Source of the DNA: Bdellovibrionaceae bacterium UBA1609
GTDB lineage: Bacteria > Bdellovibrionota > Bdellovibrionia > Bdellovibrionales > UBA1609
NCBI GenBank assembly: GCA_002321895.1
Contig: DCMZ01000016.1
Location: forward strand, 138,664 to 202,663
Direction of reading: 5' to 3'
DNA: 64,000 nt
Numbering within the stretch: the first letter of the stretch is position 1; the number at the start of each line of letters is the position of its first letter. The notes below the pieces were generated by a model. The model was given only the letters and a program-made list of their open reading frames with translations, was not told the origin of the DNA and searched no databases. Below are positions 8,534 to 16,999 of the stretch, piece after piece. The position numbers and the translations under genes were made by a program.

Positions 8534-8588
8534 TAACGCATATATGCTTTGATCTCTCCCGAGTTTGGTTTTTTAAGCTTATCGAATT

Positions 8589-8606
8589 GTTATAGAATTC
8601 AATAAC
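8589..8606. repeat. Imperfect 18-bp palindrome upstream of bamA
   Basis: GTTATAGAATTCAATAAC matches its own reverse complement at 16 of 18 positions. It sits in the 233-nt lolD-bamA gap, about 160 nt before bamA. It has no T-run, so it is not a typical terminator; an operator is possible. The rest of the gap shows no other clear element. Confidence 0.3.
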
Positions 8607-8766
8607 TTACAAAGTGAAGCAGGGCGCTAAATTGAAGGCAAAATCAGCAGGTTAAAGTCTTTTTTAGTGCTCTTTATAACGGGTCATTTTCTTTACAAAG
8701 GTCTAGATTCGGATTACCCTACATTCTTTGAATTTAAGTGCTTTAAAATATTAAGGAATTTCACCA

Positions 8767-11112
8767 TTGAGCGTTCACTTCATTAAGTTCTTAACACTAT
8801 CCTTGATTGTTTGCGGATTCTGCATTTTTCCATCAACTCCTGGTGCTTTGGCCCAATCTTCTGGCGTGGTTAAAAAAGTAACCATTCAGGGCAATAAAAA
8901 AATTGAGACACCAGCCATACTTGAGAAATTAATTTCAAAAGAAGGCGAGGCCTACGCCGGAAGTAAAATTAAAGAAGACGTTCGCTCCCTGTTTGCAACA
9001 GACTACTTTTACAACGTGGTTGTGGATCGAAAATCCGTGGCGGGTGGCTACGAGTTGGTTTACACCGTCGAAGAGAAACCTTCGATCCTAGAAATTTTTT
9101 ATGATGGGAACTCAGAGATCGACGATGATGAGCTTGCTGAGACCACAGGGCTAAAAGTTTACGAAATATTAGACGTGGGTCGTATCAATGATTCCGTTGA
9201 AAAAATTCAAAAGTTGTACGAAGAGCAAGGCTTTTTCCTAGCTCGAGTGAGTTACAATGTTGAGCCCATCAATGAGAGTGGTGGAGTTCGTCTACGTTTC
9301 AAAATCAACGAAAGCGAGAAAGTACAAGTTAAGCAAATTCGCATTCTGGGCAATCACAATCTTGCCGACGACAAGTTAAAGTCGTTAATGCGAACCCAAG
9401 AAGGTGGATTCTTTAGCTTTATTGGCTCTGATGGTGCTTATCAACAGGATGTGTTTGATCAAGATGTTCGTCTATTGAGTTTTCTCTATTTCAACGAAGG
9501 TTATGTCCAGGTAAAAATTGACCGACCTCAAGTGGCGGTGACTCCGGATAAAAAGAGTATTTACATCACTATCCGAATTGAAGAAGGACAACAGTTTAAT
9601 GTGGGTGAGATCGACTTCGCCGGTGACTTGTTATTCGATACCAGCGAACTAGAAGAAGGCACCACTTTAAAAACAGGTGAATTATTTGTATCCGAGAGTT
9701 TACAAAGAGACCTTCGAACATTACAGGCCAAGTATGGCGACTTGGGTTATGCCTTCGCCAACGTGATTCCTCGAACTCGAGTGAAAGAAAAAGATCGTCT
9801 GGTGGATATCACTTATGAAATCGACAAGGGTCAGAAAGTTTACATTGGAAATATCAATGTAACGGGAAACAGTCGCACACGTGATAAAGTGGTACGACGA
9901 GAATTGAAAATTGTTGAAGGTGAGCTTTATCATGAAACTCGAAAGCGGGAGTCCGAAGAGAGTGTTCAGCGTCTAGGATTCTTTGAGACCGTATCCTTTA
10001 ATACGAGCAGTCCGGATGGTAAGCCGGATGTGATCGACATTGATATCAACGTCAAAGAACGTAACACGGGAACCATTCAGTTAGGTGCTGGATATAGCAG
10101 TTATTCTAAGTTTGTAGTGAATGGACAAGTGAATCAAATGAACTTGTTTGGTTTGGGGCAAAAGCTCGGAGCCTCCATTAACTTCAGTGAAAAAGAATCC
10201 AACTATAATTTAAACTGGACGGACCCTTATTTTCGCGACACCAAATGGTCATTTGGATTTGATGTTTATCAGCTGAGCCAATCCCGGACGGAGTACGAGC
10301 AGGAGAAAAAGGGGGGCGCACTGCGAGTGGGTTATCCTTTAGCTCCTTATCTCTACGGATATATTAGATATAAGTATGATATCAGTGATATTGCCTTGGA
10401 TGATGATTCTGACTCTAGTCTTTTTGATGTGGATACTGTGAACGGGATCACCAGTTCTATTACTCTCACGGCTCAATACGATAAGCGAAACGATCGGTTC
10501 GCGCCGTCTAAGGGAATTTTTACTCAGCTGTCTTTGGAGTACGCTGGTCTGGGTGGAGATAAAGACTATACTAAAGGAACGGCCACTTTTCGCTATTACC
10601 AAAAGGTGTTTTGGGAACTGGTTTGGCGGAATAACCTATCTTATGGCTTTGTAGCACCTAACCAGAGTGGCGATGATGTGCCTTTTAACGAATTGTTTTT
10701 ATTGGGTGGTGCCAACACTCTTCGTGGGTATCAGTTTTTTACTGTGGGTAAACGGAAATACTCTCCAGAAAAGGCTGCCGATATTGCTGTGACTACACCA
10801 GGCTTAACCGCTGAGGAGCAGGATAAACTCTCTCGCGTTCCTTTTGGGGGTCGTCAGCAGTTGTTTTACAATTTGGAATTTCAGTTCCCACTGGTGGATG
10901 AAGCCGGCATTAAGGGCGTGGTGTTTTACGATATTGGATATGCCGACGATGTATTGCGATTAGAAGATTTTAAAAGTAACTTTGGTTTTGGTTTTCGATG
11001 GTTTTCCCCCATTGGTCCTTTGCGATTTGAGTGGGGTGTGCCGATCGATCCAGACAAAGACTACGGTGAAGATGATATATTCTTCCAGTTTGCCGTGGGT
11101 ACACCATTTTAA
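8767..11112 (+). CDS. bamA: Outer membrane protein assembly factor BamA
   Basis: A 781-residue Omp85 protein. The signal peptide is residues 1-29, ending PSTPGALA. A run of POTRA domains fills about 33-430; repeated blocks such as VKKVTIQGNKKIETPAI and KVYIGNINVTGNSRTRDKVV mark individual POTRA units. The C-terminal half is a beta-barrel with GGANTLRGYQFF and the final IGPLRFEWGVPI...FQFAVGTPF strand, ending in Phe as barrel proteins do. BamA inserts barrel proteins into the outer membrane. The start is TTG at 8767, eight nt after AAGGAA. skp follows by 30 nt. Confidence 0.95.
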   Translation: MSVHFIKFLTLSLIVCGFCIFPSTPGALAQSSGVVKKVTIQGNKKIETPAILEKLISKEGEAYAGSKIKEDVRSLFATDYFYNVVVDRKSVAGGYELVYTVEEKPSILEIFYDGNSEIDDDELAETTGLKVYEILDVGRINDSVEKIQKLYEEQGFFLARVSYNVEPINESGGVRLRFKINESEKVQVKQIRILGNHNLADDKLKSLMRTQEGGFFSFIGSDGAYQQDVFDQDVRLLSFLYFNEGYVQVKIDRPQVAVTPDKKSIYITIRIEEGQQFNVGEIDFAGDLLFDTSELEEGTTLKTGELFVSESLQRDLRTLQAKYGDLGYAFANVIPRTRVKEKDRLVDITYEIDKGQKVYIGNINVTGNSRTRDKVVRRELKIVEGELYHETRKRESEESVQRLGFFETVSFNTSSPDGKPDVIDIDINVKERNTGTIQLGAGYSSYSKFVVNGQVNQMNLFGLGQKLGASINFSEKESNYNLNWTDPYFRDTKWSFGFDVYQLSQSRTEYEQEKKGGALRVGYPLAPYLYGYIRYKYDISDIALDDDSDSSLFDVDTVNGITSSITLTAQYDKRNDRFAPSKGIFTQLSLEYAGLGGDKDYTKGTATFRYYQKVFWELVWRNNLSYGFVAPNQSGDDVPFNELFLLGGANTLRGYQFFTVGKRKYSPEKAADIAVTTPGLTAEEQDKLSRVPFGGRQQLFYNLEFQFPLVDEAGIKGVVFYDIGYADDVLRLEDFKSNFGFGFRWFSPIGPLRFEWGVPIDPDKDYGEDDIFFQFAVGTPF

Positions 11113-11142
11113 ACGAAGTATTTAATTAACAAGGAGATGTTC

Positions 11143-11655
11143 ATGAAATTATTAACACTATTTGCGGCCATTCTGTTTGCTGGATTATCGGTTGTAGCTG
11201 CTGAACCTAAATTTGGTGTGGTGGATATGCAAAAAGCGATTTTAGCAACAAAAGCAGGTAAATCCGCACAAGCCACTATGAAAAGCGAAATTGATAAGAG
11301 AAAAAAGAAAATCGATAAAATGCGGTCCGATTTTGAGACTATGCAAAAGGATTTTCAAAAGAAAAGCATCGCATGGTCTGACGACTTAAAGGCGCAGAAA
11401 GCCGGTGAGCTTCAAAGAGAAGGCATGAAGATCCAAGAAGAAATGTATAAAAATCAGCAGGAACTTCAGCGAAAAGAGTTGTCTTTGAAGAAGCCAATTA
11501 TAGATACGCTTCGTGCTTCCATTTCAAAAGTGGCAGAACGCGGTAAATACACAATGATTTTGGAAGGCGCAGAGGACAAAGTGCTTTATGTTTCCAAGTC
11601 GAATGATATCACTGATGAAGTGGTTAAAGAGTTTGAAAAAATAAATAAGAAGTAA
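11143..11655 (+). CDS. skp: OmpH/Skp family periplasmic chaperone
   Basis: A 170-residue protein with a signal peptide (MKLLTLFAAILFAGLSVVAA) and a long charged coiled coil (about 50-125, rich in Lys, Glu and Gln). FGVVDMQKAI at the mature N-terminus and the C-terminal IILEGAEDKVLY-like strand region are typical of OmpH. It holds unfolded outer-membrane proteins on their way to BamA. The start is the ATG at 11143, six nt after AAGGAG; an ATG at 11137 would abut the SD. It lies directly after bamA, its usual position. Confidence 0.9.
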   Translation: MKLLTLFAAILFAGLSVVAAEPKFGVVDMQKAILATKAGKSAQATMKSEIDKRKKKIDKMRSDFETMQKDFQKKSIAWSDDLKAQKAGELQREGMKIQEEMYKNQQELQRKELSLKKPIIDTLRASISKVAERGKYTMILEGAEDKVLYVSKSNDITDEVVKEFEKINKK

Positions 11656-11675
11656 TTTTTTAAATAAACATTTCG

Positions 11676-11702
11676 ATGCCGCCTTATATTTTATGGCGGC
11701 AT
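11676..11702 (+). terminator. Hairpin between skp and fabZ (possible attenuator)
   Basis: ATGCCGCC (11676-11683) pairs perfectly with GGCGGCAT (11695-11702) around an 11-nt AT-rich loop. The tail is TGTTACG, not a run of T, so it may only reduce read-through or stabilise the bamA-skp mRNA. Confidence 0.45.
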
Positions 11703-11726
11703 TGTTACGTCCAATGAGAGTAAGTC

Positions 11727-12209
11727 ATGACTAAACCGGTAGATCTGAAAGTTCCACTTTCAGTGAATCAAGTAAAAAAGATGTTACCACAACGCTACCC
11801 CTTTTTAATGGTGGATAGAGTGATCGAAGTGGTTCCTTCAGCATCCCAAGACGGCTTCACAGGTCGAAAGGTAGTGATTCAAAAAAACGTATCTGTGAAT
11901 GAACCCTATTTCAATGGTCACTTTCCTGATTATCCACTTTTACCAGGTGTGATGCAGGTGGAGGGGATGGCTCAAGCCTGTGCTGTTTGCAGTTATACAG
12001 GAAAAAATGAAGGGCAAGAGATGGTGATTACTGGAATCAACAAGGCTCGATTTCGTCGCCCTGTTGTCCCGGGTGATATTTTGAAAATTGAAGCTACCAT
12101 TATCCGTTATAGAAGCAAGATTGCGATCTTCCACTGCATAGCTATGGTAGACGGAGAGGTGGTCTCTGAAGCGGAAATCATGGCATCTAGTGCCCAAACG
12201 AGTGAGTGA
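11727..12209 (+). CDS. fabZ: 3-hydroxyacyl-ACP dehydratase FabZ
   Basis: A 160-residue hot-dog-fold dehydratase of fatty-acid synthesis. The active-site block NGHFPDYPLLPGVMQVEGMAQA holds the catalytic His (about residue 65) and Glu (about 79). RYPFLMVDRV near the N-terminus is also diagnostic. FabZ competes with lpxA for 3-hydroxyacyl-ACP, which explains the pairing. In most lpx clusters lpxD precedes fabZ; here it does not. lpxA begins 4 nt after the stop. Confidence 0.95.
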   Translation: MTKPVDLKVPLSVNQVKKMLPQRYPFLMVDRVIEVVPSASQDGFTGRKVVIQKNVSVNEPYFNGHFPDYPLLPGVMQVEGMAQACAVCSYTGKNEGQEMVITGINKARFRRPVVPGDILKIEATIIRYRSKIAIFHCIAMVDGEVVSEAEIMASSAQTSE

Positions 12210-12213
12210 TAGA

Positions 12214-12996
12214 ATGGCAATACATAATACAGCAATAGTTGATTCTCGTGCTGAAATATCTCCAGATGTAGAAATAGGTCCTTACAGTGTGATTAAAGGC
12301 GCTGTAAAAATTGATTCGGGTACAAAGATTGATTCTCATGTCTCTATTGGCCATGAATATGGAATTGTAGAGATTGGGAAAGATAATATTATCCATCAAG
12401 GCGCTGTTGTGGGTGGTCCGCCACAAGATTTGGCCTATAAAAATGAGAAGACCAAACTTATCGTTGGAAATAGCAATAACATCCGTGAGTTCGTCACTCT
12501 TAATCTTGGTACAACAAAAGATAAGGGTGAGACTGTTATTGGAAATGACAATCTTTTGATGGCCTATGTTCATGTGGCCCATGATTGTGTCCTTCATAAT
12601 AAAATTGTAATAGCGAACTCTGGGCAGCTCGCTGGTCATGTTGAAATTGAAGATCACGCTGTTATCGGCGGTTGCGTTGGGATATCTCAATTCGTGAAGT
12701 TGGGTAAGTTTTGTTATATTGGTGGTAGTTCCAATATTAATAAGGATGTATTGCCGTTTTCCATTGCCGAAGGCACTTGGGCTGTTGTTCGTGCCACCAA
12801 TAAAGTAGGTCTCACTCGAGCGGGGTTCGAAAAGGATGAGGTGTCCAACATCCATAAAGCCATTCGTATGGTGATTAAAGGTGGTCGTACTATCGAAGAA
12901 GCTGTGGAAACCATACGCGCAGAATGTACCCCCTCTGATAATATAGATTATTTGATTCATTTTATAGAAAACTCAAAAAAGGGATTGGCGAGATAA
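12214..12996 (+). CDS. lpxA: UDP-GlcNAc (or GlcNAc3N) acyltransferase LpxA
   Basis: A 260-residue left-handed beta-helix acyltransferase that starts lipid A synthesis by adding a 3-hydroxyacyl chain to the sugar nucleotide. Hexapeptide repeats fill about residues 1-190. The catalytic His lies in HVAHDCVLHN (about residue 122), and the C-terminal helical domain begins after NKVGLTRAGF. The start is the ATG at 12214 (MAIHNTAIV), just after fabZ; an in-frame start inside fabZ is unlikely. The adjacent GnnA-like gene raises the possibility that the substrate is UDP-GlcNAc3N, giving an amide-linked chain; that is inferred. Confidence 0.94.
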   Translation: MAIHNTAIVDSRAEISPDVEIGPYSVIKGAVKIDSGTKIDSHVSIGHEYGIVEIGKDNIIHQGAVVGGPPQDLAYKNEKTKLIVGNSNNIREFVTLNLGTTKDKGETVIGNDNLLMAYVHVAHDCVLHNKIVIANSGQLAGHVEIEDHAVIGGCVGISQFVKLGKFCYIGGSSNINKDVLPFSIAEGTWAVVRATNKVGLTRAGFEKDEVSNIHKAIRMVIKGGRTIEEAVETIRAECTPSDNIDYLIHFIENSKKGLAR

Positions 12997-13947
12997 ATGT
13001 CTTCTACAAAGCTTTTGAAAACAGCAGTGATCGGAGTGGGTTACCTCGGGCGTTTTCACGCTCAAAAACACAAAGCTCTTGCCGAGCTCTGTGAGTTGCA
13101 AGCTGTGGTAGATGCCAGTTCTGATCGGGCCAAACAAGTGGCAGAGGAATTAGGAGTTGAGGCTGTGGCCGATTACCGGAGTTTAGCCGGAAAGGTGGAC
13201 GCGGTAACAGTGGCTTCCACGACCTCTACTCATTTTGAAATTTCAAAGTTTTTCATCGAAAATGGAATTCACGTAAATGTTGAAAAGCCAATGACGGTGA
13301 CCAGTCAAGAGGCCGAAGAGCTTTGTCAGTTAGCAGAGAAACACAATGTAAAGTTGCAAGTGGGTCATATTGAGCGATTTAATCCGGCACTCATCGCAGC
13401 TCAAGATAAAATTAGAGATCCTCTATTTATAGAAGTGAGTCGATTGGCTGAGTTTAAACCCAGAGGTGTGGATGTAAGTGTGGTCCTAGATTTGATGATT
13501 CATGATCTTGATGTCATTTTGTCTATGGTGAACAGCCCCGTGTCCTCCGTTCAAAGTGTTGGGACGCCGGTAATTACAGGTACGGATGATATTTGTAATG
13601 CTCGAATAGAGTTCGAAAATGGTTGTGTTGCCAACGTAACGGCCAGTCGGGTATCGAAAGAGGGTCAGCGTAAATTTAGAGTTTTTCAAAAAGACACCTA
13701 TATGTCTGTAGACTTTGGTGCCGGTGGAGTTTCAGTGATTACGAAAACGGGAGAAGGTATAGATCCTGTGCCTTTAGATATTGAAAACTGGAATTTAGAA
13801 AAAGGCGACGCCTTACTTGATGAAACTCGATCTTTTTTACAGTCCATTATCAATGATGAGCCATGCGTGGTGACTGGAAAAGATGGATTACAAGCTCTTC
13901 AACTAGCTGAAACGATTATAGCGGCCAATGAGTCAAGAAGAAGGTAA
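12997..13947 (+). CDS. Gfo/Idh/MocA oxidoreductase, GnnA-like
   Basis: A 316-residue NAD(P)-dependent oxidoreductase. The Rossmann motif is VIGVGYLGRFHAQKH (about 11-25), the family catalytic block is VNVEKPMTV, and GHIERFNPA and DLMIHDLDVI are close to those of UDP-GlcNAc 3-dehydrogenases. In Acidithiobacillus and Leptospira, GnnA oxidises the C3 hydroxyl of UDP-GlcNAc and GnnB transaminates it to UDP-GlcNAc3N. This gene sits exactly between lpxA and lpxB, starting one nt after the lpxA stop and overlapping lpxB by 20 nt. No GnnB-like aminotransferase is adjacent. The class is sure; the substrate is inferred from position and motifs. Confidence 0.85.
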   Translation: MSSTKLLKTAVIGVGYLGRFHAQKHKALAELCELQAVVDASSDRAKQVAEELGVEAVADYRSLAGKVDAVTVASTTSTHFEISKFFIENGIHVNVEKPMTVTSQEAEELCQLAEKHNVKLQVGHIERFNPALIAAQDKIRDPLFIEVSRLAEFKPRGVDVSVVLDLMIHDLDVILSMVNSPVSSVQSVGTPVITGTDDICNARIEFENGCVANVTASRVSKEGQRKFRVFQKDTYMSVDFGAGGVSVITKTGEGIDPVPLDIENWNLEKGDALLDETRSFLQSIINDEPCVVTGKDGLQALQLAETIIAANESRRR

Positions 13948-15091
13948 TATTCTTATAGTTGCCGGTGAGGCATCCAGCAGTCTTTATGCTTTGAGATTCT
14001 TGCAGTCTTTAAAAAAGACTCATCCTAATATTAAATGTTTTGGGGTGGGTTCTCGTGAAATGGAAAAAGAAGGCTTCGATTGCATTGGTCGATCTGAAGA
14101 TATGGCTGTAGTCGGTTTACAAGAGGTTTTAGCTCACTATTCGGATATCAAAAAAGTATTTAATGAACTTATCGAGCAGGCTCGAAAGAGAAAGCCGAAA
14201 GTTATTTTGCTTCTTGATTATCCCGACTTTAATTTAAGATTAGCTAAAAAGTTGAAGCCTCTTGGGATCCCTGTGGTCTACTACATTTCTCCCCAACTGT
14301 GGGCATGGCGGACCGGCCGAATTAAAATTATTCAAAAATATATTGATAAAATGCTTGTGGTGTTTCCCTTTGAAAAGCCTTTTTACGATGAACATAACGT
14401 AGATTGTGAGTTCGTTGGTCATCCTTTATTAGATGAGTTGAGTGAAGATCTGTACGGAGAAGAAGGACGTAAAGAATGGCGAAATCGCTATGGATTTGTT
14501 GATGATGATATTGTATTTGGATTGATGCCAGGGAGTCGTCGGTCTGAATTAAAATTGAATTTAATGGTGCAGATCGAAGCTGCGGAAAGAGTTCATCAAA
14601 AGAATCCAAATATCAAGATCATGTTGGCCATAGCTCCTTCATTTGATCTGTCAGAAATACAAGAGTGGTTGCCTGAGAATTTGAATTTTCCTTTGGTTCT
14701 AGTTAAGAGAGATCCGTTTGAAATGATCCGTATGTGCGATGTTGTACTTACGGCAAGTGGAACAGCAACTGTGATGGTAGGTCTTATGCATACAGCGATG
14801 GTTGTAATGTATAGGATGAAAAAGCTAACGGCTTGGATAGCCAGGAAGCTCGTAAAAGGTCCAAAGTATTTTGGTATGGTCAATTTAGTATTAGAAGACG
14901 AGGTGGCCAAAGAGTTGTTTCAAGAGAAGGCAACGCCCGAAAATATGGCTAGTGAAATTCAGAACTTACTAGATGATAATTTGCGAAAGTCACAACAAGA
15001 GAGGCTAAAACAACTTAATGTTAAGTTGGGTAATGCTGGAGCCACCGAACGTGTGGTCGAAGCCATTAAGCCCTATTTGGAGGAGCATTGA
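13928..15091 (+). CDS. lpxB: Lipid-A-disaccharide synthase LpxB
   Basis: A 387-residue GT-B (family 19) glycosyltransferase that joins UDP-diacylglucosamine and lipid X. Diagnostic blocks are VAGEASSSLYALRFL at the N-terminus, YYISPQLWAWRTGRI, FEKPFYDEHNVDCEFVGHPL and GLMPGSRRSEL. The usual GEASGD reads GEASSS here, a small departure. The start ATG at 13928 overlaps the previous gene by 20 nt. It is co-transcribed with lpxA and lpxK. Confidence 0.94.
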   Translation: MSQEEGNILIVAGEASSSLYALRFLQSLKKTHPNIKCFGVGSREMEKEGFDCIGRSEDMAVVGLQEVLAHYSDIKKVFNELIEQARKRKPKVILLLDYPDFNLRLAKKLKPLGIPVVYYISPQLWAWRTGRIKIIQKYIDKMLVVFPFEKPFYDEHNVDCEFVGHPLLDELSEDLYGEEGRKEWRNRYGFVDDDIVFGLMPGSRRSELKLNLMVQIEAAERVHQKNPNIKIMLAIAPSFDLSEIQEWLPENLNFPLVLVKRDPFEMIRMCDVVLTASGTATVMVGLMHTAMVVMYRMKKLTAWIARKLVKGPKYFGMVNLVLEDEVAKELFQEKATPENMASEIQNLLDDNLRKSQQERLKQLNVKLGNAGATERVVEAIKPYLEEH

Positions 15092-16116
15092 TGCTCTCGA
15101 CAGTTTTTGGGGCTCTTACAAAATTTAGAAATAAATTATACTCAAGTGAAATCTTAAAGGTAGAGCATCTTCCAGTCCCCGTGATTGGTGTGGGAAATTT
15201 GACCGTGGGTGGAACTGGTAAAACCCCGATGGTGGATTACTTGATCTCTAAATTGATAAAGATGAGTTATGAGCCAGGAGTGGTTTCACGAGGCTATCGC
15301 GGAAAGTATGTCGGATCGGTTGAAGTTCTCTTAGAGGATCCGGATAGCGTACAGGCCTTCGGAGACGAACCTGTTATGCTTAAGGAAAAGTGGCCTAAGG
15401 TACCCATCTTTCTTTCTAAGAAGCGTTACGAGGCGGGACTTGCCCTATTAAATAACTATTCCTCAAATGTACTTATTGCCGACGATGCCTTTCAACACAG
15501 GAGTCTATATCGTGACCTCAACATCGTGTTGTTTGATCTCACTGTTCCTGTTTCGGATTATAAAATACTTCCCTCCGGAAAACTTAGGGAAAATATCTCA
15601 GGGTTGTCGCGAGCAGATGTGGTGGTTTTAAATAAACGAAATATGATGTTTGATGAAGAACTACTTCAATCTAGAGTGGACTGGATTGAGGCTCGGATAA
15701 ACAAGTTTGCCCCAAAAGCTATTGTTTTATTCGGCGATTTTGTAATTGATGGGTATCGATCGCTAAAGACGGGTGAGCTAGTCTCAAATTTGGCGGATCA
15801 GAATATTGGCCTAGTTTCTGGCCTGGGAAATCCCCACGGATTTGAGCAACTGATGGTGGGGGCGGGCTTTAATGTGGAAAAGCATTGGAGCTTTAAAGAT
15901 CATCATAATTTTACATTAGAAGATTTGCGAGACGTCTTTCGGTCCGCTGAGGGCCGGTCTTTGGTGGTAACCTCAAAAGATGCTGTTAAATTAAAAAAGC
16001 TTGATGGGATAGAATGGGATAATGTTTGGTCTGTAGAGATCACTAGTGAGTTAAAAGATTTTAAGACTGGAACTTTAAAGGAATTTGATGAAACTCTTAG
16101 TCGGCTTTTTAGGTAA
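15091..16116 (+). CDS. lpxK: Tetraacyldisaccharide 4'-kinase LpxK
   Basis: A 341-residue membrane-associated kinase that adds the 4'-phosphate of lipid A. The P-loop GVGNLTVGGTGKTPMVDYL (about 32-50) is typical. DDAFQHRSLYRDLNIVLFD carries the second conserved Asp-His region, and LVVTSKDAVKL lies near the end. The start is the ATG at 15091, overlapping the lpxB stop by one base, with GGAGGAG six nt upstream. The family is normally about 330 residues. Confidence 0.94.
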   Translation: MLSTVFGALTKFRNKLYSSEILKVEHLPVPVIGVGNLTVGGTGKTPMVDYLISKLIKMSYEPGVVSRGYRGKYVGSVEVLLEDPDSVQAFGDEPVMLKEKWPKVPIFLSKKRYEAGLALLNNYSSNVLIADDAFQHRSLYRDLNIVLFDLTVPVSDYKILPSGKLRENISGLSRADVVVLNKRNMMFDEELLQSRVDWIEARINKFAPKAIVLFGDFVIDGYRSLKTGELVSNLADQNIGLVSGLGNPHGFEQLMVGAGFNVEKHWSFKDHHNFTLEDLRDVFRSAEGRSLVVTSKDAVKLKKLDGIEWDNVWSVEITSELKDFKTGTLKEFDETLSRLFR

Positions 16117-16999
16117 ATCAATTTCCGCCCTGATTTGGTGCTTGCCTTCTGGAGTTCAGATGGCATTGGGGGATGCTTTTGCCATTCTCTGGTGGGATAT
16201 TTTGCGTGTACGTCGTGATGTGGTTTTGTCTAACTTAAATATTGCATTTCCAGAACTCAGTGATCGCGAAAAGAGGAAAATTGGCCGACAATCCATTCAG
16301 AATTTGGGGCGAGGGTTAATGGAGTATTTTAAATTCCCATTCCTTAATGAAAAAAATTATGAAAAATGGATTCGTTTTGAAGGCTTAGAGCATTTAGATA
16401 GTGCGCTCAAAGAAGGAAAGGGTGTTTGCCTGATGGGGGGACACTTCGGTAATGGTGACTTTTGTTTGGCTGGATTAGCTCTAAGGGGATATAAAACCCT
16501 ATTAATATCCAAACATTTCAAACTCAAATGGCTCAATGAACTTTGGTTTGGCTTGAGAGCTCAGTTTGGAACAAGGTTTATTGAGCCGAGAAACAGTACT
16601 GGCCATATCTTAAAGGCTCTAAGAGCGAATGAAATAGTGATATTTGTACAAGATCAGTTTATGGGACCTCCCATCGGTTGCCGAGTGAACTTCTTTGGTA
16701 AAGAGACCGGTTCAGCAATGGGCTTGGCTATGCTTGCAAGAAGGACGGGTGCTCAAGTGGTACCTCTTTTTCAATATAGAGAGGATGGAGATCGGCATGT
16801 TATGCGGTTCCTACCTGTGATTCCTATGGAGGAAAAAGAAACTAAGGAAGATACTGTTCAGCATATGACTCAAGTGTATACTAATTTCATTGAGTCGTGT
16901 GTGAAAGAGGATCCCAAGCAATGGATGTGGGTCCACAAACGTTGGAAGCCTTTTAGGGGGGCTTCACAGAAAAAACGACATGGAGTTGTGAATGTTTAG
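16088..16999 (+). CDS. Lipid A late acyltransferase, LpxL/HtrB family
   Basis: A 303-residue membrane-anchored acyltransferase that adds a secondary acyl chain to lipid A. The HX4D catalytic motif appears in GGHFGNGDFCLAG (about residue 118). The C-terminal WMWVHKRWKPF is the family's final signature. The N-terminus has one hydrophobic stretch (LLVGFLGKSISALIWCLPSG). The ATG at 16088 overlaps lpxK by 29 nt. Whether it transfers laurate or another chain cannot be read from the sequence. Confidence 0.9.
   Translation: MKLLVGFLGKSISALIWCLPSGVQMALGDAFAILWWDILRVRRDVVLSNLNIAFPELSDREKRKIGRQSIQNLGRGLMEYFKFPFLNEKNYEKWIRFEGLEHLDSALKEGKGVCLMGGHFGNGDFCLAGLALRGYKTLLISKHFKLKWLNELWFGLRAQFGTRFIEPRNSTGHILKALRANEIVIFVQDQFMGPPIGCRVNFFGKETGSAMGLAMLARRTGAQVVPLFQYREDGDRHVMRFLPVIPMEEKETKEDTVQHMTQVYTNFIESCVKEDPKQWMWVHKRWKPFRGASQKKRHGVVNV

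Noticed and set aside
12187..12960. A 257-codon open frame on the minus strand opposite lpxA
   Set aside because: lpxA is complete with all catalytic motifs; the opposite frame is rich in Asn, Thr and His as expected from an antisense shadow.
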